Part shown: positions 45,272 to 52,555 of the stretch, piece by piece
How positions within the stretch are numbered: the stretch's first letter is position 1
How the letters are laid out: each line of letters begins with the position of its first letter
Assembly: GCF_014762685.1 (NCBI RefSeq)
Contig: NZ_JABURM010000005.1
Span: forward strand, 2,062,997 to 2,126,996
Direction of reading: 5' to 3'
From: Gracilimonas sp.
GTDB taxonomy: Bacteria; Bacteroidota; Rhodothermia; Balneolales; Balneolaceae
DNA: 64,000 bases
The notes under the pieces: generated by a model
The model's database searches: none
What the model was told of the DNA's origin: nothing
What the model saw: only the letters and a program-made list of their open reading frames with translations
Translations under genes and position numbers: made by a program

Positions 45272-46318
45272 TCATTTATCAATTTTATACTTTGTGATCA
45301 TTGGTACATTATTGCTCTCCAAAATATAAAAAGAATCACTTGCTTCATGATAGGCGAAGTCTATGACGTAATAATCCTCCGGTACATTTTCATAAATATG
45401 GGATTTTTGATAGGAAAGGCTGTCATTGTTAAAAAGGTATTCATCAATTACAATTTTGCGGCCTTGGCGGCTGACAAAAACCCGGTTTTCATGCACATCA
45501 AACGTTCTGTTCACAGATGTAAGTTTAACTCTACCGGTACTTGATGGGGTAACATTTTCCCGATTGGAAGTTGGATTGATATAGTCCAGAATCAACTTCG
45601 TGGAATCCGGCACCAATTCTGAAAGATCCTGTTCAATGATCAGTTCCCCATCCGTTGTGTATGCCCTATATATCGGAAAATACACAAAAACCAAGTGAAC
45701 GATATCATTTTCCAACTGGATGAAAGGCCAGCTTATCCCTGCAGGCAATGGTTCATCTGCCGTTAAATAGTCTCCAAAGGCGCGTTTTTTCTCCCCTTTC
45801 TTGCTATAAACCCCAATTAATTTTTCTTCTGAAGAAGCAACAGAACCAAACGACCCTGGGGCAAATCCATATATGGTATCACCGGCAACATCAAATTCAA
45901 CAAACCATGACTCGGAAATAATCGAATGGGAAGAATCTTTAGTTGTGCTAAATGTGACCATTCTGAAACCATCGCTTACATATATCCATTCATTATCAGT
46001 ATCTATGAGTTGTGGGTATTCATATTCACCGGGTCCCCGGCCTTGTCGCCCATAGCTGCGTATATATTCCCCCGAAACATCTACCTGAAATACTGAAGGG
46101 ATACCAAAATCAGTTATAAAAATAGAGCCCTCATCGTCCAATGACATATTCCTTGGACTAGAAAAAATAAAGTCACCTTCATAACCAATTGAAAGTACAG
46201 GATTCAAATTATTATGCTCACCAATATCTTCTGTATGGGTGTTTTGTTCACCGCAAGAGACTAGCATACATAGAATAAGGATGACAGATATGTATTTAAA
46301 ATCCATTGAGTATTTCAT
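45272..46318 (-). CDS. 6-bladed beta-propeller lipoprotein
   Basis: A 348-residue lipoprotein with lipobox LVSC (Cys22). The body is made of repeated four-strand units with NHL/6-bladed-propeller features, such as GSIFITDFGIPSVFQVDVSGEY followed by GRQGRGPGEYEYPQLIDTD, WIYVSDGFRMVTF, and the last blade DSFYILESNNVPMITKY (read as separate strands). The family is common in Bacteroidota and is often found near regulatory or transport genes. Its function is unknown; ligand or protein binding in the envelope is the usual inference. It is convergent with the RND operon, 14 bases away, and has no obvious partner. Confidence 0.82.
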   Translation of the reverse strand: MKYSMDFKYISVILILCMLVSCGEQNTHTEDIGEHNNLNPVLSIGYEGDFIFSSPRNMSLDDEGSIFITDFGIPSVFQVDVSGEYIRSYGRQGRGPGEYEYPQLIDTDNEWIYVSDGFRMVTFSTTKDSSHSIISESWFVEFDVAGDTIYGFAPGSFGSVASSEEKLIGVYSKKGEKKRAFGDYLTADEPLPAGISWPFIQLENDIVHLVFVYFPIYRAYTTDGELIIEQDLSELVPDSTKLILDYINPTSNRENVTPSSTGRVKLTSVNRTFDVHENRVFVSRQGRKIVIDEYLFNNDSLSYQKSHIYENVPEDYYVIDFAYHEASDSFYILESNNVPMITKYKIDK

Positions 46319-46508
46319 TGTTATTATGAGATCTATTCATCTACTCTGAAAGGATTTTCTAAATCCAATTACAATAAAAACAATAAATATTTAAGAATCT
46401 GAGGAATTATTACGTGGTAACAAGCCTGAAACAATTCGGTCTTAAAACCTTACAACTCATTGTAATAGAACAAAAAATTAAAGTAAAATCCTCTTTCAAA
46501 TATGGAAA

Positions 46509-46524
46509 TTGGAACGTGATTAGC
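46509..46524 (+). promoter_or_regulatory. Possible sigma-54 promoter of the YtxH gene
   Basis: TTGGAACGTGATTAGC has the sigma-54 -24 GG and -12 GC at exactly the right spacing (consensus TTGGCACG-N4-TTGC), with two other mismatches. It lies 36 bases before the YtxH start codon. TATACTTG just after it could instead be a vegetative -7 element. Confidence 0.35.
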
Positions 46525-46560
46525 CTATACTTGTTTTAAAGACTAAAAAGGAGAATTATC

Positions 46561-46884
46561 ATGAGCAGATCATCAGGTTTTTTATCAGGAATTATTTCAG
46601 GAGCAATTGTTGGTGCTGTATTTGCATTGCTTTATGCACCCGACACGGGGAAAAATACACGCGACCGGCTTTCATACAAGCTCAGCAATTATTACGATGA
46701 GTTAAATGACCTCATCGACCAATTGCGGGAAGAAAAAGAATTATTGGTTTCCGAAGCCAAGGAAAAAGGCGATAAAGTAGTGCTTGAGGCCAAAGAAAAG
46801 GCGGAAGGGCTTATTAAGGAAGCCGAAGATCTTTTGGAATCCATTGAAACGGCCAAGGAAAAGACAGCTAAGAAAAAAGGCTGA
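46561..46884 (+). CDS. YtxH domain protein
   Basis: A 107-residue small membrane protein. A glycine/alanine-rich helix (GFLSGIISGAIVGAVFALLYAP, about 6-27 if counted to the YAP motif) is followed by the typical PDTGKNTRDRL turn. A long Glu/Lys-rich amphipathic coiled coil runs to the end. YtxH proteins are general-stress proteins in Bacillus; the molecular role is not settled. AAAGGAG precedes the start by seven bases. A terminator follows, so it is a single-gene unit. The sigma-54-like site upstream is a candidate for control. Confidence 0.88.
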   Translation: MSRSSGFLSGIISGAIVGAVFALLYAPDTGKNTRDRLSYKLSNYYDELNDLIDQLREEKELLVSEAKEKGDKVVLEAKEKAEGLIKEAEDLLESIETAKEKTAKKKG

Positions 46885-46910
46885 TTCTTTTGCACCTTAT
46901 TTAACTTTGT

Positions 46911-46944
46911 AGCCTCTCTTGTAATCTACGAGTGAGGCTTTTTT
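46911..46944 (+). terminator. Terminator after YtxH
   Basis: AGCCTC / GAGGCT outer stem, one T-T mismatch, then CTTGTA / TACGAG inner stem with a short loop, followed by six T. Confidence 0.85.
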
Positions 46945-47008
46945 ATACCTTGCATTTTTCCGATGCTTTGGGTAATTCCCGGTACATTATAATTTAACCG
47001 TCGGGAAT

Positions 47009-48298
47009 ATGGAATCACGCAAGCAATTTCTCAGAAAACTTGGAACCGGGGCTGCCGTTTTGGGAGCGGGTGCTTTTTTCAGTCCGCTTAAAGCCAAAGA
47101 TATTACCCAAGATCTACAGCGCTTTACAGGCTCTGCAGCCGAAATCGCCAAAAATGAAGACTATTGGGCGCGGGTGCAACAGGCTTTTACCGTAGATCGC
47201 AGCCTCATTAATTTGAATAATGGCGGGGTGAGTCCGGCTCCGGAATTTGTACAGGCCGCCATGAAGCGGCATCTCGACTATTCCAATGAAGCCCCCGTCT
47301 ATACCATGTGGCGCATTCTGGAACCACAGCGTGAAGGCGTACGAAAACGCATTGCCCGGAATTTTGGAGTTGATCCTGAAGAAATCGCCCTCACCCGGAA
47401 TGCTTCCGAAAGTCTGCAGATTTGCCAGTTCGGCTTTGACCTGAAAGCAGGCGATGAAGTCCTTACCACCGATCAGGATTATCCCCGCATGATCAACACC
47501 TTCAAACAGCGGGAGCGACGAGAAGGCATCAAATTGAAACAATTCAGTATCCCGGTTCCGGCTGAGGATGACGATGAAATTGTTCGTTTGTTTGAGGAGA
47601 ACATCACCCCGAAGACCAAAGTGATCCTGATGTGCCACATCATCAATATCACCGGGCAAATTCTGCCGGTCAAAAAAGTGGTTAATATGGCCCGCAAAAA
47701 AGGCATTCCGGTGATCGTGGACGGAGCTCATGCCTATGCCCATTTTGATTTCAAACACTCCGATCTGGACTGTGATTATTATACCACGAGTTTACACAAA
47801 TGGCTCTTTGCTCCGCATGGCACGGGTATGTTGTATGTGAAAAAAGACAAGATCAAAGACCTCTGGCCGCTGATGGCCGCTCAGGAATCGCAGGATGAAG
47901 ATATCCGAAAATTCGAGGAGATCGGCACCCATCCTGCAGCAAATTATTTGGCTATTGCAGAGGCACTGACCTTCCACGAAGGAATCGGAGCCAAGCGAAA
48001 AGAAGCACGGCTCAAATATCTTAATGACCTTTGGATCGATGAATTAGTGGATGGTGATAAGGTGGTACTTCACACCAGCCGCAACCCCAAATATGCCTGT
48101 GGTATTGCAACGGTACAGATCAAAGGAATGGAACCGGGGGAATTGAACAGTGCTCTTTGGCGGGATTACCGGATCATTACAACCCCCATCAATCACACTC
48201 AATTTCAAGGAATTCGTGTTACACCCAATGTATATTCCACTATGGAAGAGATCGGGCGTTTTGTGGATGCTATGAAGGAACAGATTGCTAAGGTGTGA
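47009..48298 (+). CDS. Class V aminotransferase family protein with Tat-like leader
   Basis: A 429-residue PLP enzyme of the isopenicillin N epimerase / cysteine desulfurase-like group. The PLP Lys264 is in TTSLHKWLFAPHGTG, and the supporting Asp238 in VIVDGAHAYAHFD. The N-terminus SRKQFLRKLGTGAAVLGAGA resembles a Tat signal, but the twin arginine is Arg4-Lys5, so export is likely yet not certain. Members with such leaders are common in Bacteroidota, where they are annotated as exported epimerases or aminotransferases. Reaction and substrate are unknown. It lies just upstream of a RidA-like lipoprotein, which could deal with reactive imines from it. Confidence 0.85.
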   Translation: MESRKQFLRKLGTGAAVLGAGAFFSPLKAKDITQDLQRFTGSAAEIAKNEDYWARVQQAFTVDRSLINLNNGGVSPAPEFVQAAMKRHLDYSNEAPVYTMWRILEPQREGVRKRIARNFGVDPEEIALTRNASESLQICQFGFDLKAGDEVLTTDQDYPRMINTFKQRERREGIKLKQFSIPVPAEDDDEIVRLFEENITPKTKVILMCHIINITGQILPVKKVVNMARKKGIPVIVDGAHAYAHFDFKHSDLDCDYYTTSLHKWLFAPHGTGMLYVKKDKIKDLWPLMAAQESQDEDIRKFEEIGTHPAANYLAIAEALTFHEGIGAKRKEARLKYLNDLWIDELVDGDKVVLHTSRNPKYACGIATVQIKGMEPGELNSALWRDYRIITTPINHTQFQGIRVTPNVYSTMEEIGRFVDAMKEQIAKV

Positions 48299-48309
48299 TC
48301 TTTTATAGA

Positions 48310-48405
48310 GGTTTGAACCAGGATTAGGAAGGATTTAGAGGATCTTCAGGATTATTGAACATCCTGTTAATCCTGAAATATCCTGCTAAAATCCCGGTTC
48401 AAACC
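48310..48405. repeat. Word-like inverted repeat (AGGATT family)
   Basis: Outer arms GGTTTGAACC (48310-48319) and GGTTCAAACC (48396-48405) enclose repeated words GGATT, AGGAT and their complements ATCCTG and AATCCTG. Together they can form one long, imperfect hairpin between the aminotransferase and RidA-like genes. Confidence 0.65.
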
Positions 48406-48432
48406 GCAATAAATTAACCTAAGACTAATAAC

Positions 48433-48888
48433 ATGACGAAATCATTTACAATACTATTCATGGGCATGTTCTTTATGCTTTCTTGTACGCTGGAAAAACA
48501 CCTCCCCGCTCAAAAGAAAGTTATTCATACAGAAAATGCCCCTGCTTCGGTTGGGGTGTATTCACAGGCCATACAGGTTGGGAACGTGTTGTATCTCTCC
48601 GGACAGATTGGTTTGGTTCCTGAAACCCGTGAATTGGCCGGGAATGATCTGGAATCTCAAACCCATCAAACTTTACAGAATATTGAAGCCGTTTTGGAAG
48701 CTGCGGGATTCACGATGGCTGATATTGTTAAAGCCCAGGTCTTCCTGGATGACATGGATGATTACGAAGCTTTCAACGAAATCTATGTTCAGTATTTTAC
48801 CGAAGAACCGCCCGCCCGGGCTGTAGTAGAAGTGAGTCGTATTCCGCTGGCTGCTAAAGTGGAAATAATGGCGGAGGCTGTAAAGTAA
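48433..48888 (+). CDS. RidA-family protein with lipoprotein signal
   Basis: A 151-residue RidA/YER057c/UK114 protein. RidA hydrolyses reactive enamine/imine intermediates released by PLP enzymes. The active-site Arg129 (PPARAVVEV), Tyr43 (GVYSQA) and the late Glu in KVEIMAEA are intact, so it should be deaminase-competent. Unlike the usual cytoplasmic RidA of about 125 residues, it has an added lipoprotein signal (FMLSC, Cys18), placing it in the envelope. It lies downstream of the leader-bearing class V aminotransferase and five bases before an M20D amidohydrolase, so the three may act on the same nitrogen compound. Confidence 0.88.
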   Translation: MTKSFTILFMGMFFMLSCTLEKHLPAQKKVIHTENAPASVGVYSQAIQVGNVLYLSGQIGLVPETRELAGNDLESQTHQTLQNIEAVLEAAGFTMADIVKAQVFLDDMDDYEAFNEIYVQYFTEEPPARAVVEVSRIPLAAKVEIMAEAVK

Positions 48889-48893
48889 ATATT

Positions 48894-50030
48894 ATGTCTG
48901 ACCTTCAGGATGTCATCAACCTTCGCCGAACCCTGCACCGGTATCCCGAACTTTCGAAACAGGAGTTCGAGACTTCGAAACGCATTTCTGAATTCATGCA
49001 GCAATTTGATCCGGATGAGGAGATTTCCGTGGCCGGAACGGGGAAAATGTTTGTATTTGAAGGGAAAGAACCGGGAGAAACCATTTTTTTTCGATGCGAA
49101 CTTGATGCTTTGCCCATACAGGAGCATTCCCCCAACTTAGCCTATAGATCTTCCATTGACGGGGTGTCTCACCTGTGCGGACATGACGGACATATGGCTA
49201 TTATCGCTTATCTGGGAAAACTTATCTCTGAAAACCGGCCTCAAAAGGGGAAAGTCGTATTGCTCTTTCAGCCTGCGGAAGAAACTTACCTGGGAGCAAA
49301 AGATATGGTAAAATCTCCGGAGTTTCACGCCCTTTCCCCTGATTATATGTTTGCCCTTCATAACATCCCGGGCGTGTCCAAGAATAAGATACTAGTGAAA
49401 GAAGGAAGTTTTGCAGCAGCCTCCTGCGGAATAACTATTAACCTTGAGGGACGAACATCGCACGCCGCCGAACCTGAAAAGGGGAATCCTCCTTATCCTG
49501 CCGGTACTAAAATTATTGAAGAAATTCAGGAGCTCACCCGAACAAAAAAAGGGTTTAAAAGCCATGTCATTTCCACCTTAATCTATATTCGAATGGGAGA
49601 AATTTCATTTGGAATCTCTCCCTCCAGTCTGGAAATGGGGATTACGCTCCGTGCTTATGAAAATAAAGATTTGAATTTGCTCTGCAAAAAAGCGGAAGAA
49701 ATAATAGAGAAACACGCCCATGATTTCGCGCTGGAATTTTCCCACAGTTATAGTGAAATATATCCGGCAACAGAAAATGCACCGGTATGTGTTCAAATGA
49801 TTACTGAAGCTGCAAAATCAAATGGTTTAGACGTTGACCAAATGGAAAATCCTAACAATTGGTCAGAGGATTTCGCCTATTATACGGCCACCAACAAAGG
49901 TGCACAGTTTGGTTTTGGCTCCGGTGAGGATATACCACCGCTCCATAATCCAAATTATGATTTTCCGGATGACCTTATTGAGCCGGCAGCAAATGTATTC
50001 TTTCAGATTTATAAAAATCGATTAATGTGA
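48894..50030 (+). CDS. M20D family amidohydrolase
   Basis: A 378-residue metal-dependent amidohydrolase of the IAA-amino acid hydrolase/aminoacylase (M20D) type. It begins LRRTLHRYPELSKQEFETS and carries the metal-site motifs FFRCELDALPIQE, HLCGHDGHMAI (Cys and His pair), FQPAEETYLGA and the late His in PPLHNPNYDF. A small dimerisation domain is inserted near residues 175-285. No signal peptide is seen, so it acts in the cytoplasm. It follows the RidA-like gene by five bases in the same operon and probably cleaves N-acyl amino acids. The stop is followed by the rhodanese gene. Confidence 0.9.
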   Translation: MSDLQDVINLRRTLHRYPELSKQEFETSKRISEFMQQFDPDEEISVAGTGKMFVFEGKEPGETIFFRCELDALPIQEHSPNLAYRSSIDGVSHLCGHDGHMAIIAYLGKLISENRPQKGKVVLLFQPAEETYLGAKDMVKSPEFHALSPDYMFALHNIPGVSKNKILVKEGSFAAASCGITINLEGRTSHAAEPEKGNPPYPAGTKIIEEIQELTRTKKGFKSHVISTLIYIRMGEISFGISPSSLEMGITLRAYENKDLNLLCKKAEEIIEKHAHDFALEFSHSYSEIYPATENAPVCVQMITEAAKSNGLDVDQMENPNNWSEDFAYYTATNKGAQFGFGSGEDIPPLHNPNYDFPDDLIEPAANVFFQIYKNRLM

Positions 50031-50115
50031 TTTTCAGCCGGATAATATTGAATGCCTTTAGCCTGTCATTTGTTTAGTACCATGAAGATGAAAAGTAGAA
50101 TTCAATTTCGGAATT

Positions 50116-50463
50116 ATGAGTGCTACAGCAACATTAAGAACGATAAGCGCTGAAACTTTAAATCGGAAACTAACCGGTAATCATGCCCCCATACTGATCA
50201 ATGCTTTAGATCAAGAGGCTTTTCTTGCCAAGCACATTCCCGGTTCTATAAATATCCCAACGGAAAATGCTGAAATAGCTAAGGAAGTACTCCCTTTTAT
50301 GGATGCTGAAATTATCGTGTACTGTGCTAATTCGGATTGCACTGCATCGCCCGAGCTTGCTCAAAAGCTTGAAGAAATGGGATACACTAATGTTAGTGAT
50401 TTTGAGCAAGGACTTGCAGGATGGAGAAAAGCCGGATATGAGCTTATGGGGAATGACGTTTGA
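50116..50463 (+). CDS. Rhodanese-like domain protein
   Basis: A 115-residue single-domain rhodanese with catalytic Cys70 in IIVYCANSDCTASPELA. The active loop also holds Cys75, giving a C-x4-C pair. The CH2A-like motif HIPGSINIP is at about 40-48. Such proteins carry persulfide sulfur or act as cytoplasmic redox sensors. There is no signal peptide. It is a single-gene unit with its own terminator. Confidence 0.9.
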   Translation: MSATATLRTISAETLNRKLTGNHAPILINALDQEAFLAKHIPGSINIPTENAEIAKEVLPFMDAEIIVYCANSDCTASPELAQKLEEMGYTNVSDFEQGLAGWRKAGYELMGNDV

Positions 50464-50491
50464 TTCTGCACTAAAATTTATTTTAAACCTG

Positions 50492-50520
50492 AATAGCCAC
50501 CTCAAAAGGGTGGCTATTTT
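50492..50520 (+). terminator. Terminator after the rhodanese gene
   Basis: AATAGCCACC and GGTGGCTATT form a perfect 10-bp stem with a 7-base loop, followed by a T run, 29 bases after the stop. Confidence 0.88.
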
Positions 50521-50620
50521 ATTTCAGCTATATTTCGTAAAAAGAAATTCCATACCCTCCCTTTTATCTTATTATCGAATATATTCTTAGCTACAATTTT
50601 AACAGATCGGAGAACGGTAC

Positions 50621-52165
50621 ATGAAACGTATAGTAAACTTTTTATTTATTCTGATTTTACTTTCCGCAAGCTCAATCTTTGCTCAAAGCACGGATGAAGT
50701 CGTGGATGCCATCGTTACGGAAGCAACACAAAACTCACAGCTTGAATACCTGGGACATCAGCTTACAGATGTAATCGGGCCAAGATTGGTGGGAACCCCT
50801 CAAATGCAAAACGCTCACGACTGGGCAGTTTCTCAATTTGAAGAATGGGGTATCTCGGCTGAAAATCAACAGTATGGGGAATGGGACGGCTGGGAGCGCG
50901 GGATCACCCACGTAGACCTTATTGCACCCCGGGTGGTTTCTTTGGAAGGACAGCAGCTGGCCTGGAGTCCTTCTACTCCCGAAGGAGGTATTTCCGCTTC
51001 ATTGGATGTACTTCCTACTGTAGAGAACCAAGAAGAATTTGAAGCCTGGCTTGAAACCATAGAAGGAAAAATCATTTTGGTTTCTCAGCACCAGATTACC
51101 GGCCGGCCTGATTACAATTGGGAAGAATTTGCCACCGAAGAGTCTTTTGAAAAAATGAAGGAAACTCGCTCTCAATTAAATCAAGAATGGCGGGAAAATC
51201 TGCAGCGTACCGGGTTTATGCGTGAAATCAATCAAAAGATTGAAGAAGCAGGTGCTGTTGGCATCTTTCAATCCCGATGGTCGAATGGTTTTGGGGTTAA
51301 TAAAATATTCAGTGCCAACACGGAAAACATTCCTGTGGTTGACCTCTCCCTTGAAGACTACGGAATGCTCTATCGAATGGTTGAATATGGTGATGATCCG
51401 CAAGTCAGGGTAAATGCACAATCCAGGGAATTGGGTAAAGTTCCGACCTTCAACACTATTGCCACCATACCGGGCACTGAAAAACCGGATGAATATATTA
51501 TCCTTTCCGCACACTATGATTCCTGGGACGGAGGCACCGGCGCCACGGATAACGCAACCGGTTCGATTACCATGATGGAAGCTGCCCGCATTCTAAAGAA
51601 AGTATATCCAAACCCGAAGCGTACTATCATCGTGGGTCTTTGGGGCGGAGAGGAGCAAGGTTTGAACGGCTCATCCGCTTTTGTACAAGACAATCCTGAA
51701 ATCGTCAATAATATGCAGGCCTTATTCAATCAGGATAACGGAACCGGCCGTGTGGTACGTATCTCCGGGCAGGGATTCCTTCATGCTTACGAGTTCTTAG
51801 GCCGATGGCTTGAAGCGGTACCCCGTGATATCACCCAACATATTGAAACCACCTTCCCCGGCACTCCCGGCGGGGGCGGCTCTGATTATGCTTCTTTTGT
51901 CTCGGCTGAAGCCCCCGGTTTCTCTTTGAGTTCCCTCAGCTGGAGCTACTGGAATTATACCTGGCATACCAACCGCGATACTTACGACAAAATCGTGTTT
52001 GATGATGTCCGAAATAACGCCATCCTCACAGCCATTTTAACCTACATGGCAAGTGAAGATCCTGAAACCTTCCCGCGTGAAAAAGCCGTGCTTCCCATTA
52101 ACCCAAGAACGGGTGAGCGCATGGAGTGGCCGACACCAAGGACTCCGAACCGTACCGGGAATTAG
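50621..52165 (+). CDS. M28 family exported metallopeptidase (aminopeptidase)
   Basis: A 514-residue zinc aminopeptidase or carboxypeptidase of the M28 family. Residues 1-22 are a signal peptide ending SSIFAQ. A protease-associated (PA) domain lies in the first half (about 140-270). The two-zinc catalytic domain has ILSAHYDSWDGGTGATDNATG (His, Asp), WGGEEQGLNGS (Glu-Glu), FNQDNGTGRV (Asp) and TWHTNRDTYDKI (His). It probably releases N-terminal amino acids from extracellular peptides. It is monocistronic and convergent with rpoC. Confidence 0.92.
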   Translation: MKRIVNFLFILILLSASSIFAQSTDEVVDAIVTEATQNSQLEYLGHQLTDVIGPRLVGTPQMQNAHDWAVSQFEEWGISAENQQYGEWDGWERGITHVDLIAPRVVSLEGQQLAWSPSTPEGGISASLDVLPTVENQEEFEAWLETIEGKIILVSQHQITGRPDYNWEEFATEESFEKMKETRSQLNQEWRENLQRTGFMREINQKIEEAGAVGIFQSRWSNGFGVNKIFSANTENIPVVDLSLEDYGMLYRMVEYGDDPQVRVNAQSRELGKVPTFNTIATIPGTEKPDEYIILSAHYDSWDGGTGATDNATGSITMMEAARILKKVYPNPKRTIIVGLWGGEEQGLNGSSAFVQDNPEIVNNMQALFNQDNGTGRVVRISGQGFLHAYEFLGRWLEAVPRDITQHIETTFPGTPGGGGSDYASFVSAEAPGFSLSSLSWSYWNYTWHTNRDTYDKIVFDDVRNNAILTAILTYMASEDPETFPREKAVLPINPRTGERMEWPTPRTPNRTGN

Positions 52166-52175
52166 TTTTAATTAC

Positions 52176-52203
52176 GACCATTGACGATTGACGGACGACG
52201 GTC
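52176..52203. repeat. Word-like repeat (GACGATTGACG family)
   Basis: GACC...GGTC ends enclose the words ATTGACGATTGACGGACGAC. The reverse complement of this stretch shares 17 of 18 bases (GTCGTYCGTCAATCGTCA) with 12346-12363 after the sod gene. Confidence 0.55.
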
Positions 52204-52225
52204 ATTTGTTGAGTTAGATTAGTTT

Positions 52226-52260
52226 AAGCCATCCTGAGTAATTGGGGTGGCTTTTTTTTT
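52226..52260 (+). terminator. Terminator after the M28 peptidase
   Basis: AAGCCATCC pairs with GGGTGGCTT (one G-T pair) and is followed by nine to ten T, 61 bases after the stop. Confidence 0.88.
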
Positions 52261-52300
52261 GGGCGGTGGGAAAGGAATTACTTAAAAGCTATATCCATTC

Positions 52301-52486
52301 GGACCGGGTGGTCCTCTGTGGCATTCCGAACCGGGAGGTTCGGAACGAGGGTAAAATTATTTAGACAGTTTATGATTTTACCCCGGGGTAGATAACAAAA
52401 ACGTAGTAATAAAAAAACCAACAGGATTAGTTTGAATTATTAAATCATCAAGTCTTATAAATAGAGAGATTTCGGGACGAGGATAA
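52301..52486. repeat. Palindrome cluster between the M28 peptidase and rpoC (REP-like)
   Basis: Hairpin GGACC-GGGT-GGTCC (52301-52314) and hairpin TTCCGAACC-GGGA-GGTTCGGAA (52324-52345) share an ACC-GGGW-GGT core. Then comes a 9-bp inverted repeat GGGTAAAAT / ATTTTACCC (52349-52383) that runs into the palindrome TACCCCGGGGTA (52379-52390). TTCGGAACGAGGGTAA (52339-52354) is repeated with two changes at 52471-52486. The stretch has no open frame of note and lies between two convergent terminators. Confidence 0.6.
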
Positions 52487-52493
52487 CAATTAT

Positions 52494-52530
52494 AAAAAAA
52501 GCCCCGCTCAACTTAATGAACGGGGCTTTA
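52494..52530 (-). terminator. Terminator of the rpoBC operon
   Basis: AAAGCCCCG / CGGGGCTTT forms a 9-bp stem (52498-52529) with a 14-base loop. Read on the minus strand it ends in a seven-T tract, 27 bases after the rpoC stop. Confidence 0.92.
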
Positions 52531-52555
52531 ATTTTTTTAAAAGGCTAACGAAGAG

